DNA of 25,848 nucleotides. Origin: JAABSP01 sp011390135 (GTDB lineage Bacteria; Desulfobacterota; Desulfobacteria; Desulfobacterales; JAABSP01). This document shows positions 6,940 to 13,600 of the stretch, piece by piece. Each line of letters opens with the position of its first letter. Within the stretch, counting starts at the first letter, position 1. Location of the stretch: assembly GCA_011390135.1 (NCBI GenBank), contig JAABSZ010000033.1:1-25848 (forward strand), read 5' to 3'. A program made the translations under genes and the position numbers. The notes under the pieces are model-generated. The model was not told where the DNA came from and ran no database searches. It was given only the letters and a program-made list of their open reading frames with translations.

Positions 6940-6971
6940 GTTTTTGTCAATAAATGTTTTTGTCAATAAAT
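6940..6971. repeat. 16-bp perfect tandem duplication
   Basis: GTTTTTGTCAATAAAT occurs at 6940-6955 and 6956-6971 without mismatch, 18 bp beyond the end of the 84-aa gene. The perfect match points to a recent duplication. Confidence 0.92.
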
Positions 6972-6988
6972 ATGGATATGAGGGCTGC

Positions 6989-7243
6989 CTATTCGTTCCT
7001 GCGTTTGATATTGTCCCTGAGCTGTGCGATCTCGATGCCCAGCGAAACGCACTGTGTGCCTTCCATGCAGGCATCGGCATCCGGCTCCGGGAGATAGTGG
7101 CGCAACTGCTGCTGGTCCTTTTTGAGATCCACCACCCAGTGCTTCTGTGCCTCGTCATATTCCACATTCACGTCAATGCCGCACTCCCCGACATCGGGGT
7201 AGATCGCCTTGATCTTCTCGCATAGCTCCTCTTTTTTCGACAT
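6989..7243 (-). CDS. Small hypothetical protein (84 aa)
   Basis: The start at 7243 is chosen because AAAGGAGG lies just upstream and the longer frame to 7375 would cross a good promoter. The acidic protein has three Cys (CEK, GECGID, DACMEG) and a two-part layout: a helix, a beta-rich centre (IDVNVEYDEAQKHWVVDL), and a C-terminal helix IAQLRDNIKRR. It seems soluble with no membrane segment. I do not recognise a family with certainty. It is divergent from the sigma-54 activator gene, with 142 bp between the two starts. Confidence 0.7.
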   Translation of the reverse strand: MSKKEELCEKIKAIYPDVGECGIDVNVEYDEAQKHWVVDLKKDQQQLRHYLPEPDADACMEGTQCVSLGIEIAQLRDNIKRRNE

Positions 7244-7284
7244 GGCTGCCTCCTTTCGTTGGTTTTGCACCATTTCCGTAAAAA

Positions 7285-7313
7285 AGTATAACACACCGGA
7301 GGAGGCTCGTAAA
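7285..7313 (-). promoter_or_regulatory. Predicted sigma-70 promoter for the 84-aa gene
   Basis: On the minus strand TTTACG (7313-7308) and TATACT (7290-7285) are 17 bp apart. Transcription would start near 7278, about 35 nt before the ATG at 7243. Confidence 0.5.
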
Positions 7314-7385
7314 GGATCTAAAGATAACCGATTGGAAAGTAAGAACAACTTGCTTTTTTTTTCCGGATGTGGCAAATAGAAAAAT

Positions 7386-9272
7386 ATGGAGGGAAAGCTT
7401 CACAGAATCGAGTCGGAGCTGAAGCGGCGGATCGAGGAGCGATCTGCGGCGCTGGTGAAGGAGCGGAATTTCATCTCAGCCATTCTGGATACGGCAGGCG
7501 CGCTGATCCTTGTGCTGGACCGGGAGGGGAGGATCATCCGGTTCAACCGGGCCTGCGAGGACTCTTCGGGATATGCCTTCGAGGAGGTGAAGAACCGGCG
7601 GATCTGGGATCTTTTCATGATCCCCGAAGAAGTGATGCCGATTCAGGCGACATTTAAAAACATCATCGACGGGAATTTCCCGGGAAAACATGAGAGTTTC
7701 TGGGTGACAAAGGAGGGGGATCGGCGCCGGATCGCCTGGTCCACCACGGCCCTTTTCGATGATGAGGGAAAGCTGGAGTATGGGATCTGGATCGGGCTCG
7801 ATATTACGGAACGGAATAGAGCAGAGGAGGATCTCCGGGCAAGCGAAGAGCGGTATCGGGCCCTGCTGGAAAATGTCAAGGATGGGGTGGCGCTGATCCG
7901 TAAAAGAAAGATCGTTTATGCAAACGATGCCTTTCTCTCCATGTTCTGCCACCAGACTGTGGAGACGCTGGAAGATACTGATATCGTTCAGTTGGTGGCG
8001 CCCGATTTCCGGAGCCGTTTTGTTGAGCTGCTGGATACCGCGCTGGACCAAAAATCGTGGGGGCTTACCTTTCGGGGGCGGTGTCTTAGAAAGGACCTAA
8101 ACGACATAAACGACATAAAGGACGGAAAGGACGGAAAGGACGCGAAGACCGGGAAGGACGGGAGCGATTTCTGGGCCGAGATCCTGACCAGTGCGATCCG
8201 GCATGAGGGGGCTCCTGCGATTCTGGCAACGGTTAGAGACATCACCGAGAACATGCTCTGGGAGCAGGCCATCAAAGATGAGGCCGAGTATTTCCGCAGC
8301 GAAAACGTGCGCCTCAAATCCTCCATCGGAGAGCGGTACCGGCTGCTGGAGATCATCGGCAAGAGCCCGGCCATGCAGAAGGTCTATGAACGGATTCTGG
8401 ATGCCGCGGCCACGGACGCGGGGGTCATGGTGCTGGGCCGCTCCGGAACCGGAAAGGAACTGGTGGCAAAGGCGATCCACGAGCTGAGCGGCAGGGCTCA
8501 AAAGCCTTTTGTGCCGGTCAACTGCAGCGCGATTGCCGAAACCCTCATCGAAAGCGAATTCTTCGGCCATCGGCGGGGGGCATTTACGGGCGCGCATGCG
8601 AACAAGGAAGGATATCTGGAGGCTGCCCATACCGGAACCCTTTTTCTGGACGAGGTGGGGGATATCGGCCTCAATATGCAGGTGAAGCTGCTGCGGGCTC
8701 TGGAGAGCGGAGAATATGTTCCGGTGGGGGACCACAGGGTTAGAATGGCCGATATCCGAATCATCGCGGCCACCAACAAGGAGCCCATGGAGATGGTACG
8801 GGCCGGTCTGATGCGGGAGGATTTCTTCTATCGGATCAGCGTCATTCCGGTGACGGTTCCTCCGCTCAAGGATCGAAAAGAGGATATCCCGCTGCTGGTG
8901 GAGAACTTTCTCCGGAAGCAGGGAAAGAATCCAAAGCAGAAGCTCATTCCCGCAGAGGTGATGGATGGCCTGATGCGCTATGATTGGCCCGGCAATGTCC
9001 GGGAGCTTCAGAATGTGCTGCAGCGGTATCTCACCGTGAAATCCCTCGATTTTCTGGAAATCCCCACAGGATCAGCTACCCCACAGCAGCTCTCCCGGTC
9101 GAACCCGCTGCCGGCAAAGGGCCAGAATATCGATGAGACCCTTGCCGGCATCGAAAGGGAGATGATCATCCATGCCCTGGAAACCTGCCGGTGGAACCGG
9201 ACCCAGGCTGCGGCAGCATTGGGAATCTCCCGGCGCGCGCTCTTCCGGAAGATGAAGCGGCTGGGCGCATAA
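7386..9272 (+). CDS. Sigma-54-dependent transcriptional activator (PAS-PAS-AAA+-Fis)
   Basis: This 628-aa enhancer-binding protein has a short coiled start (1-28), PAS1 (about 29-141, ending DITERNRAEEDLRASEERY), PAS2 (about 150-288), a sigma-54 AAA+ domain (about 318-555) and a Fis-type HTH (about 590-626, NRTQAAAALGISRRALFRKM). Walker A is GRSGTGKE (351-358), the sigma-54 contact loop is GAFTGA (398-403), Walker B is TLFLDEVG, and the arginine-finger region is REDFFYRIS, so it should be an active remodeller. It has no receiver domain, so signals probably enter through the PAS domains (small ligand, redox or partner). PAS2 contains a 9-bp tandem array that expands the usual R-K-D-G turn. A sigma-54 promoter and a dyad lie 80-170 bp downstream. 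Confidence 0.93.
   Translation: MEGKLHRIESELKRRIEERSAALVKERNFISAILDTAGALILVLDREGRIIRFNRACEDSSGYAFEEVKNRRIWDLFMIPEEVMPIQATFKNIIDGNFPGKHESFWVTKEGDRRRIAWSTTALFDDEGKLEYGIWIGLDITERNRAEEDLRASEERYRALLENVKDGVALIRKRKIVYANDAFLSMFCHQTVETLEDTDIVQLVAPDFRSRFVELLDTALDQKSWGLTFRGRCLRKDLNDINDIKDGKDGKDAKTGKDGSDFWAEILTSAIRHEGAPAILATVRDITENMLWEQAIKDEAEYFRSENVRLKSSIGERYRLLEIIGKSPAMQKVYERILDAAATDAGVMVLGRSGTGKELVAKAIHELSGRAQKPFVPVNCSAIAETLIESEFFGHRRGAFTGAHANKEGYLEAAHTGTLFLDEVGDIGLNMQVKLLRALESGEYVPVGDHRVRMADIRIIAATNKEPMEMVRAGLMREDFFYRISVIPVTVPPLKDRKEDIPLLVENFLRKQGKNPKQKLIPAEVMDGLMRYDWPGNVRELQNVLQRYLTVKSLDFLEIPTGSATPQQLSRSNPLPAKGQNIDETLAGIEREMIIHALETCRWNRTQAAAALGISRRALFRKMKRLGA
8094..8162 (+). repeat. 9-bp in-frame minisatellite inside PAS2
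   Basis: Seven or more 9-bp units of the form GACNNNAAR run from 8094: GACCTAAAC, GACATAAAC, GACATAAAG, GACGGAAAG twice, GACGCGAAG, then ACCGGGAAG and GACGGGAGC. They encode Asp-x-(Asn/Lys) triplets at residues 237-260, inserted at the beta turn where PAS domains normally read RKDG(S/T)-x-(F/Y)W. Confidence 0.9.
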
Positions 9273-9354
9273 CGCCCTTGCGGGGCGCTTTACGCCCACA
9301 AGATCGAATCTAACAGCAATTCAAAGAAGTTATCCCTATTCCAATCGCCCAAGT

Positions 9355-9371
9355 CGGGCGGATACCGCCCG
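9355..9371. promoter_or_regulatory. Dyad, candidate upstream activating sequence
   Basis: CGGGCGG-ATA-CCGCCCG is a perfect 7-3-7 inverted repeat centred about 87 bp upstream of the predicted sigma-54 transcription start, the usual position for an enhancer-binding-protein site. A second inverted repeat (ATCCCC 9397-9402 / GGGGAT 9411-9416) lies between it and the promoter. Binding by the adjacent activator is inferred. Confidence 0.4.
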
Positions 9372-9423
9372 GTGATTTATAAAGAGTGCTTCTGAAATCC
9401 CCGTTTCACAGGGGATAAAAACC

Positions 9424-9439
9424 CGGCATGTTCTTTGCT
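9424..9439 (+). promoter_or_regulatory. Predicted sigma-54 (-24/-12) promoter
   Basis: CGGCATGTTCTTTGCT matches the consensus TGGCACGNNNNTTGCW at all key positions (GG at -24, GC at -12, exact spacing), with two minor mismatches. It lies 150 bp after a sigma-54 activator gene and 90 bp before the 51-aa gene, so local control by that activator is likely. Confidence 0.6.
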
Positions 9440-9530
9440 TTTATTCTTGTAAAAAGGGCAGGAAATGGTTGAAAGCATTTCCCCCGGCTACGCCCAAGAC
9501 CGAGCCTATCAGAAGCAAAGGAGGGGAAAG

Positions 9531-9686
9531 ATGGCATTAGATCCGGCGGTAAAGAAAAATTGGATCGAGATTCAGAAGAAATACGGCGTTCCCGTCAATG
9601 CGATCGGGGTAAAGATCAAAACCAATGATCAGAAGACACTGAAGGTCTGGCAGGAGGAGGGGATCGAGAACTTTGTGAAGAAGTAG
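9531..9686 (+). CDS. Small hypothetical protein (51 aa), putative sigma-54 target
   Basis: The ATG at 9531 follows a strong AAAGGAGGGG site; the longer frame from 9465 has no such site. The 51-aa product is basic, soluble and has no Cys or membrane segment (ALDPAVKKNWIEIQKKYG near the start, EEGIENFVKK at the end). I do not recognise the family. It lies between a predicted sigma-54 promoter and a terminator, so it probably forms its own small transcript, controlled by the upstream activator. Confidence 0.65.
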   Translation: MALDPAVKKNWIEIQKKYGVPVNAIGVKIKTNDQKTLKVWQEEGIENFVKK

Positions 9687-9724
9687 CCGGCACCGATGGC
9701 TTCAGATCCAATGGAAATGATCGG

Positions 9725-9780
9725 CAGACAGGGGGACCGATGGTGACGGCCTTTGCCCCCCTGCTGATTTTGGATTTGTT
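9725..9780 (+). terminator. Probable terminator after the 51-aa gene
   Basis: Arms 9725-9735 and 9756-9766 (CAGGGGG/CCCCCTG plus CAG/CTG across one mismatch) enclose a 20-nt loop and are followed by a T-rich stretch (ATTTTGGATTTGTTTC). It would separate the 51-aa gene from the Scm cassette. The large loop lowers confidence. Confidence 0.5.
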
Positions 9781-9813
9781 TCTTTTGGATACATTTTAAA
9801 GGAGCCGGCGCGG

Positions 9814-9843
9814 TTGACACCAGCATCCAATACAGGTTATACA
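9814..9843 (+). promoter_or_regulatory. Predicted promoter of the Scm cassette
   Basis: A perfect TTGACA (9814-9819) is followed after 18 bp by TATACA (9838-9843), or after 17 bp by TTATAC. The start point would fall near 9849-9850, at most two bases before the scmD ATG at 9851, so the transcript may be leaderless or nearly so. Confidence 0.5.
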
Positions 9844-9850
9844 AGAGATT

Positions 9851-10159
9851 ATGAAACATTCGTCCCCTCCCATAGCCAATCCTCTGGTCGTCCTCCGAGA
9901 GGAGTTTGACAACTGGGCCATCCTTTTCAACCCGGATACCGGAGATGCCGTTGGGATAAATCCGGTGGGCGTGGCCATCTGGAAAATTCTCGATGGGCAA
10001 AATCCGATGGAACATATTGTTGAAGCCATCCGCAACCAGTTTTCCCAAGTACCGGAACAGGTAACCAAAGAGGCGGCCGCGTTTGTCGATCATCTTGCCC
10101 GGCTCGGATATGTGGGATATGAATTCGTGGGCAAAGATACCGATGATCCCTCCCCATGA
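9851..10159 (+). CDS. scmD: PqqD-family RRE protein (ScmD-like)
   Basis: This 102-aa protein is a PqqD-like winged-helix RiPP recognition element. It has the typical NPLVVLREEFDNWAILFNPD start, the INPVGVAIWKILDG block, a helix region, and a C-terminal hydrophobic helix. PqqD proteins bind the leader of a ribosomal peptide and present it to a radical SAM partner. The gene is the first of a coupled set with two radical SAM enzymes, which supports this role. No in-frame start exists upstream because a TGA lies at 9815. There is only a poor ribosome site, and a promoter ends right before the ATG. The scmD symbol rests on resemblance to the SynChlorMet cassette, from memory. Confidence 0.85.
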   Translation: MKHSSPPIANPLVVLREEFDNWAILFNPDTGDAVGINPVGVAIWKILDGQNPMEHIVEAIRNQFSQVPEQVTKEAAAFVDHLARLGYVGYEFVGKDTDDPSP

Positions 10160-11354
10160 ATACGCCCATTTCCAGAGCCTTGCCATGAACGAGCCCCTTT
10201 CCAGACCCTTGATGCAGACCCCACGAAGTGTGGACATCGAGATCACCGCAAAATGCAATCTCCGTTGCCGGTACTGCTACTATTTCGACAATCCTGCGGT
10301 TGAATACGCGGATATATCGGCAGAGCAGTGGCTCTCTTTTTTTGAAGAACTGGGCCGGTGCGCAGTTCTCCGGGTGACGCTACAGGGGGGGGAGCCCTTC
10401 ACCAGAGAGGATCTTCCCCGGCTGATGGCCGGCATTGTAGAAAACCGGATGCGGTTTTCCATTCTCAGCAACGGATCGCTCATCGATGATGAGACCGCGC
10501 AGTTCATTGCAGAGACGGGCCGGTGCGATGCGGTGCAGATATCCCTGGATGGCCATGATGAGAAGACCCATGACGCGTTTCGGGGAAAAGGGGCATTTGC
10601 CGGAGCGGTCCGGGGGATTGAAATTCTGCGGAGCCGCCAGATTCCTGTCGCGGTTCGGGTGACGATCCATCGGAAGAACGTGGATGCCTTGGAAAATATC
10701 GCCCGTTTTCTGCTGGAGGAGATGAAGTTTTCCGGATTCAGCACCAATTCAGCCGGCGCTCTGGGCGCCTGCAGGCGGCATGAAGATGAGATTCTGCTCT
10801 CGACCGCGGAGCGGAAGCGGGCGATGGAAACCCTTCTGGAACTACAGCAGCGATACCCCGACCGGATCAGCGGGACCGCAGGACCGCTTGCCGAAGCTCT
10901 GATGTGGCAGGAGATGACCCAGGCCAGACATAGAAACGCCCCTCCCTTTCCAGAGGGCGGATATCTGACCGGGTGCGGCTGCGCGTGGCAGAGCATCGCG
11001 GTCCGTGCCGACGGGGCGTATATTCCCTGCGCCATGCTCCCCCAACAGGTAATGGGAAGAATCAACCGGGACCCTCTGGAAAAGATATGGAAGGAGAGCC
11101 CGATTCTTCAAGAGCTTCGGGATCGACGGGCCATTTCCCTCACCCGATTCCCCCATTGCAGAGACTGCCCCTATATTCCCTACTGCACCGGAAACTGTCC
11201 GGGGCTGGCCTATTCCCTGACCCGCACCACAGACCACCCCAGCCCTGATGCCTGTCTGCGCCGCTATATCGAAGAGGGAGGCGAACTTCCGAATATGCCT
11301 GAGGAAATTCTATCCGAAGCGCCCCGAATAATCCCGGAGGAGATTACGGGATGA
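10143..11354 (+). CDS. scmE: Radical SAM/SPASM peptide-modifying enzyme (ScmE-like)
   Basis: The radical SAM core carries the [4Fe-4S] motif CNLRCRYC (Cys38, 42, 45 from this start) after TPRSVDIEITAK, then the GGEP block (LQGGEPF) and a C-terminal SPASM region with many Cys (GCGCAW, IPCAML, HCRDCPYIPYCTGNCPG, ACLRRY). Such enzymes use S-adenosylmethionine to make thioether or carbon crosslinks or other changes on a ribosomal peptide. Blocks such as VTLQGGEPFTREDLP and NRMRFSILSNGSLIDD match ScmE of the SynChlorMet cassette, as I recall it. The frame is open from 10083; ATGs at 10110, 10119, 10143 and 10185 are all possible. I chose 10143, which overlaps the end of scmD by 17 bp, but no site has a strong ribosome site. 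The stop overlaps the next start (ATGA). Confidence 0.88.
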   Translation: MIPPHEYAHFQSLAMNEPLSRPLMQTPRSVDIEITAKCNLRCRYCYYFDNPAVEYADISAEQWLSFFEELGRCAVLRVTLQGGEPFTREDLPRLMAGIVENRMRFSILSNGSLIDDETAQFIAETGRCDAVQISLDGHDEKTHDAFRGKGAFAGAVRGIEILRSRQIPVAVRVTIHRKNVDALENIARFLLEEMKFSGFSTNSAGALGACRRHEDEILLSTAERKRAMETLLELQQRYPDRISGTAGPLAEALMWQEMTQARHRNAPPFPEGGYLTGCGCAWQSIAVRADGAYIPCAMLPQQVMGRINRDPLEKIWKESPILQELRDRRAISLTRFPHCRDCPYIPYCTGNCPGLAYSLTRTTDHPSPDACLRRYIEEGGELPNMPEEILSEAPRIIPEEITG

Positions 11355-12499
11355 ACGGAACCCAAGAGGAAAAGCTTCCTTCACTGAACCACTTCTATGC
11401 CTATCTTACCGATGGGTGCAACCTCGCGTGCCGGCACTGCTGGCTCTCTCCCGCGCTTGAACGGGGAGAAAGTCTCAATCATCCGGTCCTTTCGGTTGAC
11501 GATTTCCAAAAAGCCGTCAATGAAGCGATTCCGCTGGGGTTGAGCAGCGTCAAACTGACGGGCGGAGAGCCCCTGCTCCACCCCGATTTCAGCCGGTTTT
11601 TGGAGATCATCCACCACCAAAACCTCTCTTTGATCATTGAAACAAACGGGCTCCTCTGCACACCGGATCGAGCAGCAGAGATTGCAGCGATTCCAGATGC
11701 TTTTGTCTCTGTCAGCATCGATGGGGCCGATGCCGATACCCATGACCGGATCCGCGGCGTTTCAGGATCGTTCGACAGTGCCTGTGAAGCCGTAAGAGCC
11801 CTCTCCGGCCGAGGGGTGCGGACTCAGATGATCCTGAGCCTCATGCGGGATAATCTTGATCAGATCGATGATGTTATCGAAATGGCAGCAGATCTGGGTG
11901 CGGAGTCTGTAAAGTTCAATCAGGTTCAACCGATTGCAAGAGGCGAATCGATTCAGAATCGAAAAGATGCATTATCCCTTCCGGCAATTTTAGCACTTGC
12001 CGACCATGTGGAAGATTATTTTCGCCGAAACCGAGCCGTCGATCTTTATTTTGATATCCCGCCGGCATTTCACCCATTGAGCCGGATTGCAGGAGGGCAG
12101 AGAAGCCGGACATGCGGCATCCTCGGCATTCTTGGGCTCATTCCCGGCGGTTCGTATGCCCTCTGCGGTATCGGAAAACATATGCCGGATCTCGTATTCG
12201 GGAAAATCGGCATTGACAAGCTGGATAGAATCTGGAGGAATCATCCCATTCTTCTCCAACTCCGGGAGGGGCTTCCGGATCAGTTGACAGGCATCTGCAG
12301 TAATTGCCTGATGCGCCACCGATGTCTGGGATCATGCATCGCACAGAACTATTATCGAACCCGAAACCTCTGGTCCCCGTTCTGGTTCTGCGAAGCTGCG
12401 GACCGACAGGGACTGTTTCCGGAATCCCGGCGGATGAGAGAGAGACAAAGCCACAGAATGAAAGGTGCATATCATGTCCGAGAAGAAACCACCATATGA
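11351..12499 (+). CDS. scmF: Second radical SAM/SPASM enzyme (ScmF-like)
   Basis: This 382-aa protein has CNLACRHC (Cys23, 27, 30), LTGGEPLLHPDF, and a C-terminal Cys-rich region (TCGILG, ALCGIG, ICSNCLMRHRCLGSC, FWFCEA) that fits a SPASM or twitch auxiliary cluster. The start YAYLTDGCNLACRHCW is as I recall for ScmF. It overlaps scmE by 4 bp (ATGA), which shows translational coupling. Its last 26 bases also encode the first residues of the small Cys-repeat peptide in another frame. Two different radical SAM enzymes with one RRE suggest two modifications, or two classes of site, on one substrate. Confidence 0.88.
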   Translation: MNGTQEEKLPSLNHFYAYLTDGCNLACRHCWLSPALERGESLNHPVLSVDDFQKAVNEAIPLGLSSVKLTGGEPLLHPDFSRFLEIIHHQNLSLIIETNGLLCTPDRAAEIAAIPDAFVSVSIDGADADTHDRIRGVSGSFDSACEAVRALSGRGVRTQMILSLMRDNLDQIDDVIEMAADLGAESVKFNQVQPIARGESIQNRKDALSLPAILALADHVEDYFRRNRAVDLYFDIPPAFHPLSRIAGGQRSRTCGILGILGLIPGGSYALCGIGKHMPDLVFGKIGIDKLDRIWRNHPILLQLREGLPDQLTGICSNCLMRHRCLGSCIAQNYYRTRNLWSPFWFCEAADRQGLFPESRRMRERQSHRMKGAYHVREETTI

Positions 12500-12731
12500 A
12501 ACCCCGGTAGTCATGCCGCTGGGAGATACTGCAGCAGGAACTGCCGGGGACAAATGTCAGTCCGGCAGCACGGCCGGGAATCAGTGCAACAATGGCAATG
12601 GGGCATCTTCCAAATGCAATGCCGGCACCTATGCCGGTGCAAGCTGTAGTATCGGAAACGGTGCCAACGCAGCCTGCAACTTCGGCGGAGATCCAAAGGC
12701 CGCTTGCGCACCCGGTTCCAGTGCAAAATAG
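12474..12731 (+). CDS. Putative RiPP precursor with six CxxG decapeptide repeats
   Basis: This 85-aa peptide starts at ATG 12474, 8 nt after AAAGG, inside the 3' end of scmF; a GTG at 12465 is an alternative. Residues 1-27 look like a leader (MSEKKPPYETPVVMPLG). Residues 28-85 are six units of ten residues with Cys at 28, 38, 48, 58, 68, 78 and Gly at 31, 41, 51, 61, 71, 81: CQSGSTAGNQ, CNNGNGASSK, CNAGTYAGAS, CSIGNGANAA, CNFGGDPKAA, CAPGSSAK. The rest is Gly, Ala, Ser, Asn and Thr. There is no catalytic fold, and the position between radical SAM genes and an HPr-kinase-like gene marks it as substrate. The likely product is a peptide with up to six thioether or related Cys modifications. It may correspond to a named Scm small protein, but I cannot confirm that. 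Confidence 0.85.
   Translation: MSEKKPPYETPVVMPLGDTAAGTAGDKCQSGSTAGNQCNNGNGASSKCNAGTYAGASCSIGNGANAACNFGGDPKAACAPGSSAK
12555..12728 (+). repeat. Six 30-bp coding repeats of the precursor core
   Basis: Each unit begins with TGT/TGC (Cys) and has a GGN (Gly) codon as its fourth codon. The units are highly diverged at the DNA level although Cys and Gly never move. This indicates old repeats kept by selection on the protein, unlike the recent near-perfect duplications elsewhere in the window. Confidence 0.85.
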
Positions 12732-12734
12732 CAG

Positions 12735-13600
12735 ATGTTCCGTATCGATCTGTCTTCCAATCTCAGCCTGCAGTTGGAGCCCCATGACCCGGCCGCGGAA
12801 AAAATCGTCTCATCCCTTGCTCGAATCATGGGGTTGAAGCGCGGCAACTCTTCGGCTAAAAAAGCGATCATCAGCACCCAGCGGTTCCGTCGGATACCGA
12901 ACATCCCCTTGCCTACGGGAAAAGAGGCGCAGATCATCCTTTCCGATCATGATGATGCCCTGACCCCGGATCTTCTCATCACCCAGATCATGCGGCTGGC
13001 GTTTTTCATCGTGCTGGAGGCCATCGGCAGCCGCGGTCTCCTCCTTCACGGTGCGATGGTGGAAAAAGAGGGCAAGGGAGCTATCCTGGCTGGTCCGGGC
13101 GGCATCGGAAAAACGACCGCCTGTAGTCGTCTCCCTCATCCCTGGAAGACCCAAAGCGATGATACAACGCTGCTGATTCCCGCAGGGAATGGAGGATATC
13201 GAGCACATCCCTGGCCCACCTGGAGCCGGTTTCTCGATAACGGCCCCGGCGGTTCATGGCCAGTTGAAGAGGCCATTCCCCTCCGCACACTTTTTTTTTA
13301 TCCAGAGATCCGAAGGAGAACGTCACCCCCCTCGATCCTGAAACCGCAGTCTGTCTTCTGGCCCGCTCTTCAGAGGAGGCTGCAGGACAGATGCTGGTCA
13401 ATGTACTGGAAAGAGGAGAAGCTGCTCAGGTGCGCGGGGATGCTTTTGATACGATCTGCCGGATATCGAAGACTATTCCCGCGTATCGGCTGGGGGTGAT
13501 GAACCGTGCGTACTGGGATTCGATGGATCGCTGTTTCGGGGAGGAGCATGGAACCGAGCCTTCGGGGGATCGACTTTCTGGAAATCGAACCCTACCGTGA
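12735..13600 (+). CDS. scmC: HPr-kinase-like cassette protein (ScmC-like), frameshifted at T9
   Basis: The first frame runs 12735-13499. It has a beta-rich N-terminus, RGLLLHGAMVEKEGKGA, and a P-loop GPGGIGKT (120-127) followed by SDDTTL, as in HPr kinase/phosphorylase-like ATPases found in RiPP and ScmC cassettes. After the T9 run at 13291-13299 this frame turns into basic, unrelated sequence. The neighbouring frame continues sensibly from 13298 to 13600 (LSRDPKENVTPLDPETAVCL, then LARSSEEAAGQML, AFDTICRISKTIPAYRLGV), which looks like the normal C-terminal part. One extra T would join them into about 287 residues. The protein might phosphorylate the peptide or a carrier; this is inference. 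The ATG follows the precursor stop by 3 bp. Whether the gene is broken, slippery or mis-sequenced is open. Confidence 0.72.
13291..13299 (+). other. T9 homopolymer at the scmC frameshift
   Basis: Nine T preceded by CACAC and followed by ATCC. The upstream frame reads Arg-Thr-Leu-Phe-Phe and then leaves the family pattern; adding one T restores Leu-Ser-Arg-Asp-Pro. Runs of nine A/T are known sites of polymerase slippage and of sequencing error. Confidence 0.85.

Noticed and set aside
7244..7375. Longer N-terminus of the 84-aa protein starting from a TTG at 7375
   Set aside because: It would run across a good promoter (7285-7313) and ignore the strong AAAGGAGG site before 7243.
12555..12728. 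CRISPR-like or structural DNA repeat in the 30-bp units
   Set aside because: Units are diverged in DNA, have no spacers and keep only Cys and Gly codons; it is a coding repeat.
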